Shown: positions 10,001 through 18,329 of the stretch, in pieces
How positions within the stretch are numbered: position 1 is the first letter of the stretch
Layout of the letters: every line of letters starts with the position of its first letter
The notes under the pieces: model-generated
Database searches by the model: none
The model's input: the letters and a program-made list of their open reading frames with translations, nothing else
Told to the model about the DNA's origin: nothing
Position numbers and translations under genes: made by a program
Source: JBBIRT01 sp037441725
Lineage (GTDB): Bacteria > Desulfobacterota > BSN033 > UBA1163
Direction: 5' to 3'
NCBI GenBank assembly: GCA_037441725.1
Contig: JBBIRT010000006.1
Coordinates: 1 to 47,082, forward strand
DNA: 47,082 nt

Positions 10001-10054
10001 GCCAATGTCAGGAAGTTGACCAAACAACCAGCCAAAAAGGCAGTGAAAGGTTAA
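7031..10054 (+). CDS. fdhA: Selenocysteine formate dehydrogenase, catalytic subunit (UGA recoded at 7598-7600)
   Basis: Molybdenum or tungsten bis-pterin enzyme oxidising formate to CO2 (or the reverse). The N-terminus is a twin-arginine signal (RRTFLK plus a hydrophobic stretch), so the enzyme is exported folded. A [4Fe-4S] motif CCYCSVGC follows at about residues 54-61. The frame is interrupted by TGA at 7598 in the invariant context EHQARI-U-HSATVAALAESFG, the known Sec site of FdnG/FdhA enzymes, giving Sec190 and a 1007-residue protein. Downstream motifs (GGGVNALRGESNVQGSTDQ, EGSISNSGRW) fit the family. It has a strong ribosome site (GGAAGGTG). fdhB follows 14 bases after the stop. The Sec machinery needed for it is partly encoded nearby (selA, tRNA-Sec), as is tatA. 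Confidence 0.96.
7617..7633 (+). promoter_or_regulatory. SECIS-like hairpin in fdhA
   Basis: CGGCTCT-GGC-AGAGTCG forms a 7-bp stem (one G-U pair) starting 16 nt after the UGA, with the loop 23 nt after it. This spacing suits a bacterial SECIS, which must lie within the coding region just 3' of the Sec codon and is bound by SelB. Confidence 0.55.
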
Positions 10055-10068
10055 AGGAGGTGACCACT

Positions 10069-10806
10069 ATGGCAGATAAATCCTTTTTCATCGATACGAC
10101 AAAATGCACCGCTTGTAGAGGATGTCAAATTGCTTGTAAACAGTGGAATAAAAACCCAGGGACCAAAACCTTCCAAAAAGGAAATCACCAGAATCCACCC
10201 GACCTCTCTATCTCGACCTTCAAATTGGTAAGATTCAATGAAGTCGTCTTACCAGGTGGAGAACCTCAATGGTATTTCTTTCCCGATCAATGCAGACACT
10301 GTATGTCTCCTCCCTGTAAGGAAGTGGCAGATACAAAGGCGAAGGGAGCAATTATTCATGATGAAAAGACAGGCGCGGTTATCTTTAATCCGAAAGTAAA
10401 GATAAAATCATCTGATTTCAAGGAGATTCGAGAGGCGTGTCCCTATGACATTCCAAGATACAATCTTAATACTAATATCATGGCAAAATGCACCATGTGT
10501 TTCGACAGGATCAGCGAGGGGATGTTGCCTGCCTGTGTCAAAACCTGTCCTACAGGGGCAATGAGTTTTGGTGATCGGGAGGAAATGCTTGAAAAGGCAA
10601 ATAAGAGATTAGAGGAGGTAAAAGGTCGTTATCCAGATGCGATGTTAGCCAATCCTGAGGATGTGAGAACGATCTATCTCCTTGCGGATGATCCTAAAAA
10701 ATATCACAAATTTGCTGTGGCTATGAATCCATTTGGGATTACAAGGAAGATGGCTTTAAAACATCTCTTTAAACCTCTAAATCATATCCGGCATCTGGTG
10801 GGATAG
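10069..10806 (+). CDS. fdhB: Formate dehydrogenase iron-sulfur subunit
   Basis: Electron-transfer subunit (245 aa) with four ferredoxin-like cysteine groups: CTACRGCQIACK, CRHCMSPPC, EACPYDIPRYN and CTMCFDRI...CVKTC. These fit the four [4Fe-4S] clusters of FdnH/FdhB proteins. There is no signal peptide or C-terminal anchor helix, as in soluble FdhAB enzymes; it would be co-exported with Tat-signal-bearing FdhA. ATG 10069 follows an excellent AAAGGAGGTGA site. No cytochrome subunit is adjacent, so the electron partner (a soluble or separately encoded cytochrome) is unknown. A strong terminator follows. Confidence 0.94.
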   Translation: MADKSFFIDTTKCTACRGCQIACKQWNKNPGTKTFQKGNHQNPPDLSISTFKLVRFNEVVLPGGEPQWYFFPDQCRHCMSPPCKEVADTKAKGAIIHDEKTGAVIFNPKVKIKSSDFKEIREACPYDIPRYNLNTNIMAKCTMCFDRISEGMLPACVKTCPTGAMSFGDREEMLEKANKRLEEVKGRYPDAMLANPEDVRTIYLLADDPKKYHKFAVAMNPFGITRKMALKHLFKPLNHIRHLVG

Positions 10807-10836
10807 CAAAAGCAAGAGGAACGCTTATAGATCGAA

Positions 10837-10878
10837 GGGCTTGTTTCAAATAGAAGCTTGAAACAAGCCCGTTTTTTT
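10837..10878 (+). terminator. Strong rho-independent terminator after fdhB
   Basis: A perfect 13-bp stem (GGGCTTGTTTCAA at 10837-10849 with its complement at 10858-10870), an 8-nt loop and seven T at 10872-10878. fdhE begins only 18 bases later, so its expression would depend on read-through or another promoter. Confidence 0.93.
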
Positions 10879-10896
10879 CTTTCTGAGGAGAACCCT

Positions 10897-11748
10897 TTGG
10901 AAAAGATAAAAAAGAGGATTGAGAAGATTAAAGAGAAGAGATCAGGCTATGGGGAGATCTTGGATTTTTACCAAAAAATCAAAGAGTTACAAGATGAAAT
11001 AAAGCCATCTTTAAAGATCGAACTTACTCCCCTTAAAAAAGAATGGAAGAACCTTTTGAAAAAGGAAGGGTTTCCACTTATCCAAAAAGAAGACTTTCCA
11101 ATTGACATCGATGCTTCCTCTAACCTCTTTAAAAAACTCTGTGAAATTGGAAGGAGTGCCAATCCTCATATGGCTGAGCAAATTGCTAAAATTGAGGAGG
11201 CGTTAAGCCATAAAGGATTAGATTTTATAAAATTATTCAAAGAAAAATTTAAAGAGAAAAAGACAGAAAAGTTGGCTGATGATTTAGGTGTGGACAAAAA
11301 AATCTTTCTCTTCCTCCATCAGATGAGTATTAAACCATCCATTGAAGCCACCGTGGAAAAGCTCCGCAGTGAACTCGACCCTGAAACCTGGCTTAAAGGA
11401 TATTGTCCTATCTGCGGCTCCCTTCCTTCTTTAAGTTTATTAAAGGAGGAAGTTGGAAAACGATATCTCCTCTGTTCCTATTGCAATTATCAATGGAGAA
11501 CGGATCGACTCCTCTGCCCGTTTTGTAATAATAGTGATCAAGGGTCCCTTCACTATTTTTATGCAGAGCAAGAAGAGGCCATTCGAATCGATCTCTGTGA
11601 TAAATGCCATCAATATATTAAAACCATTGATTATAGAAAATTTGAAGAGCCAGATCCTGTTTTAGAAGATCTGGCCACCCTTCATCTCGATCTTTTGGCC
11701 TGCCAAAAAGGTTATCAGAGACCTGTCCCGAATCCTTGGATCACCTAA
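10897..11748 (+). CDS. fdhE: Formate dehydrogenase accessory protein FdhE
   Basis: FdhE proteins are needed for active, exported formate dehydrogenase and bind iron or zinc through CxxC motifs. Visible pairs are CPIC, CSYC, CPFC and CDKC in the C-terminal half, in the order typical of the family. The frame is open to a TTG at 10858, but that codon lies in the right arm of the terminator. TTG 10897, with GAGGAG six bases upstream, is the supported start and gives 283 aa. It lies just behind the fdhB terminator, implying lower expression than fdhAB. Confidence 0.9.
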   Translation: MEKIKKRIEKIKEKRSGYGEILDFYQKIKELQDEIKPSLKIELTPLKKEWKNLLKKEGFPLIQKEDFPIDIDASSNLFKKLCEIGRSANPHMAEQIAKIEEALSHKGLDFIKLFKEKFKEKKTEKLADDLGVDKKIFLFLHQMSIKPSIEATVEKLRSELDPETWLKGYCPICGSLPSLSLLKEEVGKRYLLCSYCNYQWRTDRLLCPFCNNSDQGSLHYFYAEQEEAIRIDLCDKCHQYIKTIDYRKFEEPDPVLEDLATLHLDLLACQKGYQRPVPNPWIT

Positions 11749-11814
11749 TTTTTCAATTACTATATGCCATGAACTCACTTTAATAGATCAATCCCCATTA
11801 TCCTTTCGAGATCA

Positions 11815-12089
11815 TCAGGATGTTTTGCGGCATAATAAGGTCATAATAATGTCCCTATCTACGGAATAAGATTCCTCCTGCTCTATGGAAATACAATGAG
11901 TCCTAAAGTGACAAAAAAGAACATAGGTAGAACTGCCATATGAAGAACCCTTCGGTTCTTAAACAGAAGGGACAAAATAAATCCTATTAGAAATGTGATG
12001 TTTGAGATGGCACAGGGATTAAAGAAAACCTTTAAGAGACCAGAACTTAATCTCTAAGGTATGGCTACTTCTTTCTCTCTGGAAGAATT
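11815..12089 (-). pseudogene. Decayed membrane-protein gene fragment
   Basis: Read on the minus strand, this otherwise empty gap encodes protein-like sequence: REKEVAIP, a TAG stop, then RLSSGLLKVFFNPCAISN and hydrophobic stretches ITFLIGFILSLLF and VLPMFFFVTLGLIV. A frame change follows and the reading continues as SIEQEESYSVDRDII to a stop at 11815. Two membrane helices are evident. One nonsense codon and one frameshift within about 270 bases suggest a remnant. I do not recognise the family. The rest of the 461-base gap (11749-12209) holds a promoter candidate and a small hairpin at 11943-11960 that lies within this remnant. Confidence 0.45.
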
Positions 12090-12153
12090 TTAATTCAAAA
12101 GAAGTTTATGCTCAATCATAAAATATTGGCAAAAACAAGAAATAATCAACCCC

Positions 12154-12182
12154 TTGTTTTCAAAGGATGAATCAGCTATATA
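12154..12182 (+). promoter_or_regulatory. Candidate promoter for the selenoprotein-radical SAM-selA operon
   Basis: TTGTTT (12154-12159), a 17-bp spacer and TATATA (12177-12182), ending 27 bases before the first gene. The -35 is weak. CCTTG and CAAAGG around it form an imperfect inverted repeat. Confidence 0.4.
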
Positions 12183-12209
12183 TGAAATAAAAATGATAGG
12201 GTATGGAAT

Positions 12210-13349
12210 TTGAAAAAAATGAAGTTTTTAAAGATTCTACTATCGATTCTCATTTGTTTTGCAACTATCCCCTATGCCTTTTCCGGAGAAAGGACCCTCC
12301 AAAGGACCCTGACTCTTCTCTACAGCAATAATATCAATGGCGAGATTGATCCTTGCCCTACTTGAGGGGAGAGGAATCGAATTGGCGGTCTGGCCAGAAG
12401 AGGAGCATGGATTAGGGATCTACGAGAGGAAAAAAAGGAGATACTTGTTTTGGATTCGGGCGATCTTCTTTTTAAAAAATATCGTCTTCCCATTTCAGAA
12501 AATGATCGAAAGGAAATGAGTGAAAAAGCCCAACTCATCATCGATTGCTTCAATTGGATGGCTTATGATGCCATAGGCATTGGAGATGATGATTTAAGCT
12601 TAGGAAAGGAGTTTCTTCTGGAAATTTCTAAAAAGGCACGTTTCCCTTTTCTCTCTTCCAATCTTATTGATGAAACGTCAGGGAAGACCCTTTTTCAAGC
12701 CTTTCTCATCAAAGAAATTAAAGGCCTTAAAATTGGACTGTTTAGCCTTCTCTCACCTGATCTCTTTAAAGATCCTTCAGACCCGCGAAAAAAGGGGATA
12801 GGCTTTCGACCCCCCATCGAAACGGCACAGTCTATTGTTAAAGAGCTCAAACCCAAAACAGATTTTATCATACTCCTAAGTCACCTGGGATATTCAAAAG
12901 ATGTTGAGTTGGCTCGGACCGTCCAAGGAATTCAAATCATTGTGGGGAGCCATACCGGAATGAACCTTACGACTCCTCCAGTGATTCAAAATACGATCAT
13001 TCTTCAAACGGCTTCACAGGGAAAATTTGGTGGAAGGATTGATCTCATCTTCTATAATAATCATCCTACGTTCTATAATTCAGCAACCAAATCGTTATTA
13101 GAAAAAAACCTCACCCGGATTAACTTTCGTCTAAATTCTGCAGAACTTCCAGAAACTGAAAAGGCTCGATGGCAAAAGTCAAAAGATGAAATAGAACAGA
13201 ATTTGAATAAGTTAAAAGGCAAGAATGAATTTAAGAATATCATCTTCTCCCTTCATGACCGGATGAGGGAGGACCCCGAAATCAAAAAGAGAATCGAGGC
13301 TCATAAAATAAGGACTCAGACAGACAGAAATCCTGAACCAGCCCAATGA
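12210..13349 (+). CDS. Putative selenoprotein: secreted metallophosphoesterase-like (5'-nucleotidase superfamily) with Cys-x-x-Sec
   Basis: A signal peptide (MKFLKILLSILICFATIPYAFS) precedes YSNNINGEIDPCPT-U-GERNRIGGLARR. The frame then runs open to 13349, where the stop overlaps the next ATG. The U is TGA 12363-12365, residue 52 from TTG 12210 or 49 from ATG 12219; TTG has the better-spaced AGGG site. Sequence on both sides of the TGA is one coherent protein of 379 residues. Later motifs are LDSGDLLF, GIGDDDLSLG, LLSHLGYS and VGSHTG, in the order of UshA-like phosphoesterases. However, the first motif lacks the usual D-x-H, and GNHE is replaced by GDDD, so normal two-metal catalysis is doubtful. 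The CxxU pair suggests a redox role outside the cytoplasm. Alternatives are a nonsense mutation or sequencing error. selA is in the same operon, which favours recoding. Confidence 0.72.
12382..12397 (+). promoter_or_regulatory. SECIS-like hairpin of the metallophosphoesterase gene
   Basis: TTGGC (12382-12386), loop GGTCTG (12387-12392) and GCCAG (12393-12397) form a 5-bp stem with one G-U pair. The loop begins 21 nt after the UGA. The apical GGUCU is the same as the SelB-contacting loop of the E. coli fdhF SECIS. The same bases encode the conserved GGLA residues, so chance cannot be fully excluded. Confidence 0.55.
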
Positions 13350-15121
13350 AAACGATGTCAAAACCAGATCTCATCTTACTTCATCCCCCTACCCTTTATG
13401 ATTTCAGAAATCGACCTGGGATCCATGGCCCCATCAGCGATGTCGTTCCCTCTACCCCCATCTTTGAAATGTATCCCATTGGGTTTGCCAGTCTCTCAGA
13501 ATATTTAGAGCGATATGGTCTCAAAGTAAGAATTATCAATATTGCCATGAAGATGCTTAAGGACGAGAGATTTAATGTGGAGCGCCTCATCCAAAAAAAC
13601 AGACCCGTGGCCTTTGGCATCGATCTTCACTGGATGGCCCATGTCCAGGGAGCGTTGGCCCTTGCCGAAATCGTGAAAAAATTTCACCCCAACATCCCTG
13701 TCATCTTAGGGGGTCTCTCAGCCACCTATTATCATCAGGAGATTCTCCATCAATACCCTTTTATTGACTTTATCCTCCGAGGAGATTCGACTGAAAAACC
13801 GTTGGTTCAGCTCATCTGGGCCCTTAAAACAGGAGGAGATCTCAAGAACATCCCAAACCTCACCTATCGAAATAATCATATTGGAATTCAAGTCAACCCC
13901 CTGACCCATGTGCCAGAGACCCTCGATGAAATAACCATTGATTACAGGCACATAATGAGGAAAGTGGTGAGGTATTTTGATCCCATAGGGTATCAGCCCT
14001 TTATGGATTGGTATTCTTATCCAGTGACTGCGGTCTTCACTTGCCGCGGATGTAGTTATTCCTGTAAAACCTGTGGAGGCTCATCCTTCACCTTTCGTTC
14101 CATGGCCAACCGGAATAAACCTGCCTATCGGAACCCTAAGCTATTGGCCCAAGACATCTTTCACATCTCCGAGCACCTCAACGCACCGGTGATGATCATC
14201 GGTGATATCTTCCAACCAGGAGAAGATTACGGATATACCTTTCTTAAAGAAATGAATAAAAAACCTATCTCCAACCATATTGCCTTTGAATTTTTTGTTC
14301 CCCCCACCAGAACCCAACTGGAAAGAATCGCCAAATCCATTCAGAACTTTAATATTGAGATCTCTCCAGAATCTCATGATGAAGAGGTAAGAAAAGCCTT
14401 CGGAAGGCCATACAACAATCAATCCTTAGAAAGGATGATCCAGGATGCGGTGGACCTTGGTTCAAAACGGATCGATCTCTTCTTCATGACAGGCCTCCCA
14501 AAACAGACCTATCCATCCGTTTTGGAGACAGTAGACTATTGCCAATCTCTTTTAGAACGATTTCGTTCTTATAATAAACTCTTCCCCTTTATCTCACCCC
14601 TTGCTCCTTTCTTAGATCCTGGGAGCATGGTCTTTGAATCCCCTGAAAAATATGGTTATCGCTTGCTTTATCGGACCGTTGAAGAACATCGTCAAGCCTT
14701 GTTAGCCCCCAGCTGGAAATATATCCTCAACTATGAAACCGAATGGATGACCCGAGATGAGATTGTCTATAGCACCTATGAAGCGGGAAAGAGACTTAAT
14801 CGGTTAAAGGCCTTCTATGGTCTGATTGATTCTAAGACGGCTGAATCCGTGGAAAGGAGACTTGAGGGAACCGTAAGGATGATGAAAGAAATTGATAAGA
14901 TTATGGAAAATCCAAAGATTAAAGAAAGAGAAATGGCCTTAGAGTCGATCTCCCGCGGCCGTCTCTCCCTCAAGAACTACAGTATCTCTACCATCTGTGA
15001 GAAAAAAGAATTGGAGTGGCCTACCCAATTTATTCGGATGAATTTTTTCAAAATCCTGAAAACACTCCTGAGGAGGAGGAAACCCAATGTCTCTCACCCT
15101 TCGTCAACAGATGCTTCGTAA
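13346..15121 (+). CDS. B12-binding/radical SAM domain protein
   Basis: A 591-residue protein with an N-terminal cobalamin-binding-like Rossmann domain (about residues 1-180, including VILGGLSATYY). A radical SAM core follows, with CRGCSYSCKTC near residue 232; the CxxxCxxC within it should bind the [4Fe-4S] cluster. The conserved downstream segment IEISPESHDEEVRKAFGRPY supports a B12-radical SAM enzyme. The substrate is unknown. It starts at ATGA overlapping the selenoprotein stop, and its end overlaps the selA start by 35 bases. The three genes therefore form a tightly coupled operon. Confidence 0.85.
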   Translation: MKTMSKPDLILLHPPTLYDFRNRPGIHGPISDVVPSTPIFEMYPIGFASLSEYLERYGLKVRIINIAMKMLKDERFNVERLIQKNRPVAFGIDLHWMAHVQGALALAEIVKKFHPNIPVILGGLSATYYHQEILHQYPFIDFILRGDSTEKPLVQLIWALKTGGDLKNIPNLTYRNNHIGIQVNPLTHVPETLDEITIDYRHIMRKVVRYFDPIGYQPFMDWYSYPVTAVFTCRGCSYSCKTCGGSSFTFRSMANRNKPAYRNPKLLAQDIFHISEHLNAPVMIIGDIFQPGEDYGYTFLKEMNKKPISNHIAFEFFVPPTRTQLERIAKSIQNFNIEISPESHDEEVRKAFGRPYNNQSLERMIQDAVDLGSKRIDLFFMTGLPKQTYPSVLETVDYCQSLLERFRSYNKLFPFISPLAPFLDPGSMVFESPEKYGYRLLYRTVEEHRQALLAPSWKYILNYETEWMTRDEIVYSTYEAGKRLNRLKAFYGLIDSKTAESVERRLEGTVRMMKEIDKIMENPKIKEREMALESISRGRLSLKNYSISTICEKKELEWPTQFIRMNFFKILKTLLRRRKPNVSHPSSTDAS

Positions 15122-16535
15122 AATCCCCCGTGTGGATGAAATCCTCTCAAGGCCAGAGATGGGTCATCTGATAAAGGTACACTCCAGAAAAGTTGTGGTT
15201 GAAGCCGTCCGGAGGGGATTGGGACATCTCCGAAGGGAAATTCTTTATAGAGACGAATCTTTTCATTTTGATGAAAACTCTTTATCCTTTGAATCCCTCT
15301 ATCCCCTTTTTGAAAAAGAGATTGAGCAGCAGATGAAACACCGCCTCCGGCGGGTTATTAATGCGACTGGAGTGGTGATCCATACCAATCTGGGAAGGGC
15401 TCCAATCCACCCCTCTGCTTTGAACCACATCATTGAAATTTCCAAGACTTATTCCAATTTAGAATATGATCTCAATCTGGGTGTGAGGGGCAGTCGCTAT
15501 CTCCACGTGGAGGAAATCCTATGTCAGCTCTCAGGAGCAGATTCTGCTCTGGTTGTAAATAACAATGCAGGGGCAGTCCTTCTTGTCCTAAATACCCTCG
15601 CTGAAGGAAAAGAAGTGGTTATTTCCAGGGGAGAGCTGGTGGAGATCGGTGGGGCTTTTCGAATTCCTGATGTGATGAAACGAAGTGGGGCACTGATAAA
15701 GGAGGTTGGAACCACCAATCGAACCTATCTTACTGACTATCAAGGGGCGATCAATCCCCAAACCGCATTGCTCTTAAAAGTCCATACAAGCAATTTCAGG
15801 GTGATGGGATTTACCTCAGATGTCCCTCTTCAGGACTTGGTTCAATTAGGGAGACAAACCCATCTTCCTGTCATGAATGATTTAGGGAGCGGGTGCCTGA
15901 TCGACCTCACCCGATACGGATTGATAAAAGAACCAACCGTTCAAGAGGCCATTGAGGCAGGAGCAGATATAATCACTTTCAGTGGGGATAAACTCCTTGG
16001 AGGACCTCAAGCTGGAATCATCTTAGGAAAGAAAGGGCTTCTCGATTTGATTAAACTTAACCCTCTTACCCGGGCTCTTCGTATTGATAAATTTACCCTC
16101 GCTGCCCTCGAATCAACCCTCCTCCTCTACCTGGATGAAAAGAGGGCCATGGAGGAAATCCCCACTCTCAAGATGTTGAGCCTGGACATCAGAAGATTGA
16201 AAAATCGGGGAAAACGTCTTTTAAAAAGACTGTCTGGGATAGGAGATCAAATGATCGAATTCACATTGAGAGACGATGTCTCTCAGGTGGGTGGAGGGGC
16301 CCTTCCCCTTCAAGAACTTCCAACCATGGTGATCTCTATCAAACCGATAAACCTTTCTGTGAATCGTCTCGAAGAAAGTCTGAGAAAGGTTGATCCTCCC
16401 ATCATATCAAGAATCAGCAAGGAAGAACTGATCCTCGACATGAGAACGGTCTTTGATGAAGATATCCCCTTGTTAGCTGAAGGGATTGAAAAGGCGTGGA
16501 GGAAATTCATAAAGAACAAAACGAATAGTGGATAG
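15087..16535 (+). CDS. selA: L-seryl-tRNA(Sec) selenium transferase SelA
   Basis: PLP enzyme that converts Ser-tRNA(Sec) to Sec-tRNA(Sec) using selenophosphate. Hallmarks are VVIHTNLGRAPI, NNNAGAVLLVLNTLA, EVGTTNRTYLTDY and the PLP lysine in FSGDKLLGGPQAG. Length 482 aa is normal. ATG 15087 has a strong AGGAGGAGG site. The gene overlaps the radical SAM gene before it and rluD after it. selB and selD are not found in the window; tRNA-Sec lies 3.5 kb downstream. Confidence 0.97.
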   Translation: MSLTLRQQMLRKIPRVDEILSRPEMGHLIKVHSRKVVVEAVRRGLGHLRREILYRDESFHFDENSLSFESLYPLFEKEIEQQMKHRLRRVINATGVVIHTNLGRAPIHPSALNHIIEISKTYSNLEYDLNLGVRGSRYLHVEEILCQLSGADSALVVNNNAGAVLLVLNTLAEGKEVVISRGELVEIGGAFRIPDVMKRSGALIKEVGTTNRTYLTDYQGAINPQTALLLKVHTSNFRVMGFTSDVPLQDLVQLGRQTHLPVMNDLGSGCLIDLTRYGLIKEPTVQEAIEAGADIITFSGDKLLGGPQAGIILGKKGLLDLIKLNPLTRALRIDKFTLAALESTLLLYLDEKRAMEEIPTLKMLSLDIRRLKNRGKRLLKRLSGIGDQMIEFTLRDDVSQVGGGALPLQELPTMVISIKPINLSVNRLEESLRKVDPPIISRISKEELILDMRTVFDEDIPLLAEGIEKAWRKFIKNKTNSG

Positions 16536-17490
16536 CAAACCCTTCTCTATCACCATAACAGAAAAAGAGAGCGGAAAAAGGCTCGATCAATTCATCGCAG
16601 AATCTGATCTCAACCTCTCTCGTTCTCGGGCAAAGGATCTGATCCTGAAGCACCATATCCTTCTTAACCAAAAACCTGCCAAACCCAGCACCCATATCAA
16701 AGGAGGAGACTGGATCACAGGGATTCTTCCCGAACCAGAACCTCTCCATTTGAAACCCGAACCTATTCCCCTAAACATCCTTTACGAAGATCCCTTTATC
16801 CTGGTGGTGGATAAGCCTGCAGGGATGGTAGTTCATCCAGCCTATGGAAATCCATCCGGAACATTGATCAACGCCATTCTTGACCATTGTAAAGATCTTT
16901 CTGGAATGAAGGGGACTCTGAGGCCAGGGATTGTTCACCGATTGGATAAAGGGACTTCAGGGGTGATGGTGGTTGCAAAGGAGGATGAGGCCTACCAACA
17001 CCTGGCAAGCCAATTTAAAAACAGAACCATAGAAAAAGTTTATTTGGCCATTGTTTATGGGAGGTTTCATCATGACGAAGGCCTGATCGATTCTGCCATT
17101 GGAAGGCATCCGAGTGAGAGAAAACGGATGTCAACCCATACGCAAAAAGGGAGGGCAGCCATCACCCGCTGGAAAAAAATTGAGGAAATGGGTCATTATT
17201 CACTCCTCGAAATCTATCCTCAAACCGGCCGAACCCATCAAATTCGTGTTCATCTTGCCTCCATAGGCCATCCTCTTTTAGGAGATCCCCTATATGGAAG
17301 GAAAGGGAGAGCAGGAGCCATCCATGACCTTTCTTTAAAAGAGGGTATAAAGAAATTGAATCGCCAGGCCCTTCACGCATATCAATTAGGATTCATCCAC
17401 CCGAAAACAGGAGAAAAAGTTCGATTCATCTCTCCTATTCCCCAGGATATGAAAGAGGTGTTAGAATGGTTAAGGTCAAAGGTTCAATAG
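16528..17490 (+). CDS. rluD: Ribosomal large-subunit pseudouridine synthase, RluD family
   Basis: Converts uridines in 23S rRNA to pseudouridine. An S4 RNA-binding domain at the N-terminus (GKRLDQFIAESDLNLSRSRA) is followed by the catalytic domain with HRLDKGTSG, whose Asp is catalytic, and GRTHQIRVHLA. Length 320 aa. The GTG start at 16528 overlaps the selA stop. The specific rRNA site is assigned by family resemblance only. Confidence 0.92.
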   Translation: MDSKPFSITITEKESGKRLDQFIAESDLNLSRSRAKDLILKHHILLNQKPAKPSTHIKGGDWITGILPEPEPLHLKPEPIPLNILYEDPFILVVDKPAGMVVHPAYGNPSGTLINAILDHCKDLSGMKGTLRPGIVHRLDKGTSGVMVVAKEDEAYQHLASQFKNRTIEKVYLAIVYGRFHHDEGLIDSAIGRHPSERKRMSTHTQKGRAAITRWKKIEEMGHYSLLEIYPQTGRTHQIRVHLASIGHPLLGDPLYGRKGRAGAIHDLSLKEGIKKLNRQALHAYQLGFIHPKTGEKVRFISPIPQDMKEVLEWLRSKVQ

Positions 17491-17521
17491 TCCGCTTATT
17501 GGAAAAAAACTTATATTTTAA

Positions 17522-18322
17522 TTGGGCCTAATGAATATCATAAATCGATTTGGTTTGAAAACAAAGAAAGGGATTTCATATTTCGAAATTCCAGATTGGA
17601 AAGGCCTCCATTGGATTCAACATGCCTTTTTAACCCGTCGCGGAGGAATGAGCAACCCCCCTTACGACTCCCTTAATCTGGACCATCGGAATGGAGATCA
17701 GGAAGAAACAGTCTCTAAGAATAGAAATCGAGTTGCTCAATTTTTTGGTTTCGATTCCAACCGCCTGATCCTTTTAGACCAAAGGCATCAAGACAATATC
17801 TTGCTCCTCAAAGAACCATTTTTATCCCTCCCAAAAGGATTGGAATTTGATGCCATGATCACTAATGCTTCAAATCTAATTCTGGGAATTTTGACTGCAG
17901 ACTGCATTCCAATCTTGATCGTTGATCAAAAAAAGAGAGTCATTGCTGCAATCCATGCAGGAAGACAGGGGACAGCTCTTCAAATCACTAAAAAGGTTTT
18001 AAAAAGGATGGGGCTGGAATTTGGCTGTCTAAAGAGTGACCTCCTTATTGGTGTAGGACCATCGATTGGGCCTTGTTGTTATGAGATCGATGAAAAATCA
18101 TTTCATTCTGGATGGAGACCCTTCTCAATTTTAAAAGGAGGGGGGAAATGGAAGGTTAACCTTGCTCAAATCAATTTAGATCAGATAAAGGATGAAGGAA
18201 TTCAGGATGGACAAATCTTTTGGGTCAATCTCTGTACCCATTGTCACTCAGACCTTTTCTTTTCCTATCGGAAAGAAGGTCAAACGGGAAGACAGCTTTC
18301 ATTTATTGGAATAGTAGAATGA
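17522..18322 (+). CDS. pgeF: Multicopper-oxidase-like laccase-domain protein (YfiH/PgeF family)
   Basis: Members act as purine nucleoside phosphorylases/deaminases or as peptidoglycan editing factors. Diagnostic pieces are QRHQDNI, TADCIPILI, AAIHAGRQGT and GPSIGPCCYEI, containing the zinc-binding His and Cys residues. The usual HAGWRGT is HAGRQGT here. Length 266 aa from TTG 17522; ATG 17531 is an alternative. The ribosome site is weak. Confidence 0.88.
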   Translation: MGLMNIINRFGLKTKKGISYFEIPDWKGLHWIQHAFLTRRGGMSNPPYDSLNLDHRNGDQEETVSKNRNRVAQFFGFDSNRLILLDQRHQDNILLLKEPFLSLPKGLEFDAMITNASNLILGILTADCIPILIVDQKKRVIAAIHAGRQGTALQITKKVLKRMGLEFGCLKSDLLIGVGPSIGPCCYEIDEKSFHSGWRPFSILKGGGKWKVNLAQINLDQIKDEGIQDGQIFWVNLCTHCHSDLFFSYRKEGQTGRQLSFIGIVE

Positions 18323-18329
18323 GGGAATA

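Noticed and set aside
10858..10896. Longer FdhE starting at TTG 10858
   Set aside because: These codons are the right arm of the terminator; TTG 10897 has GAGGAG in front.
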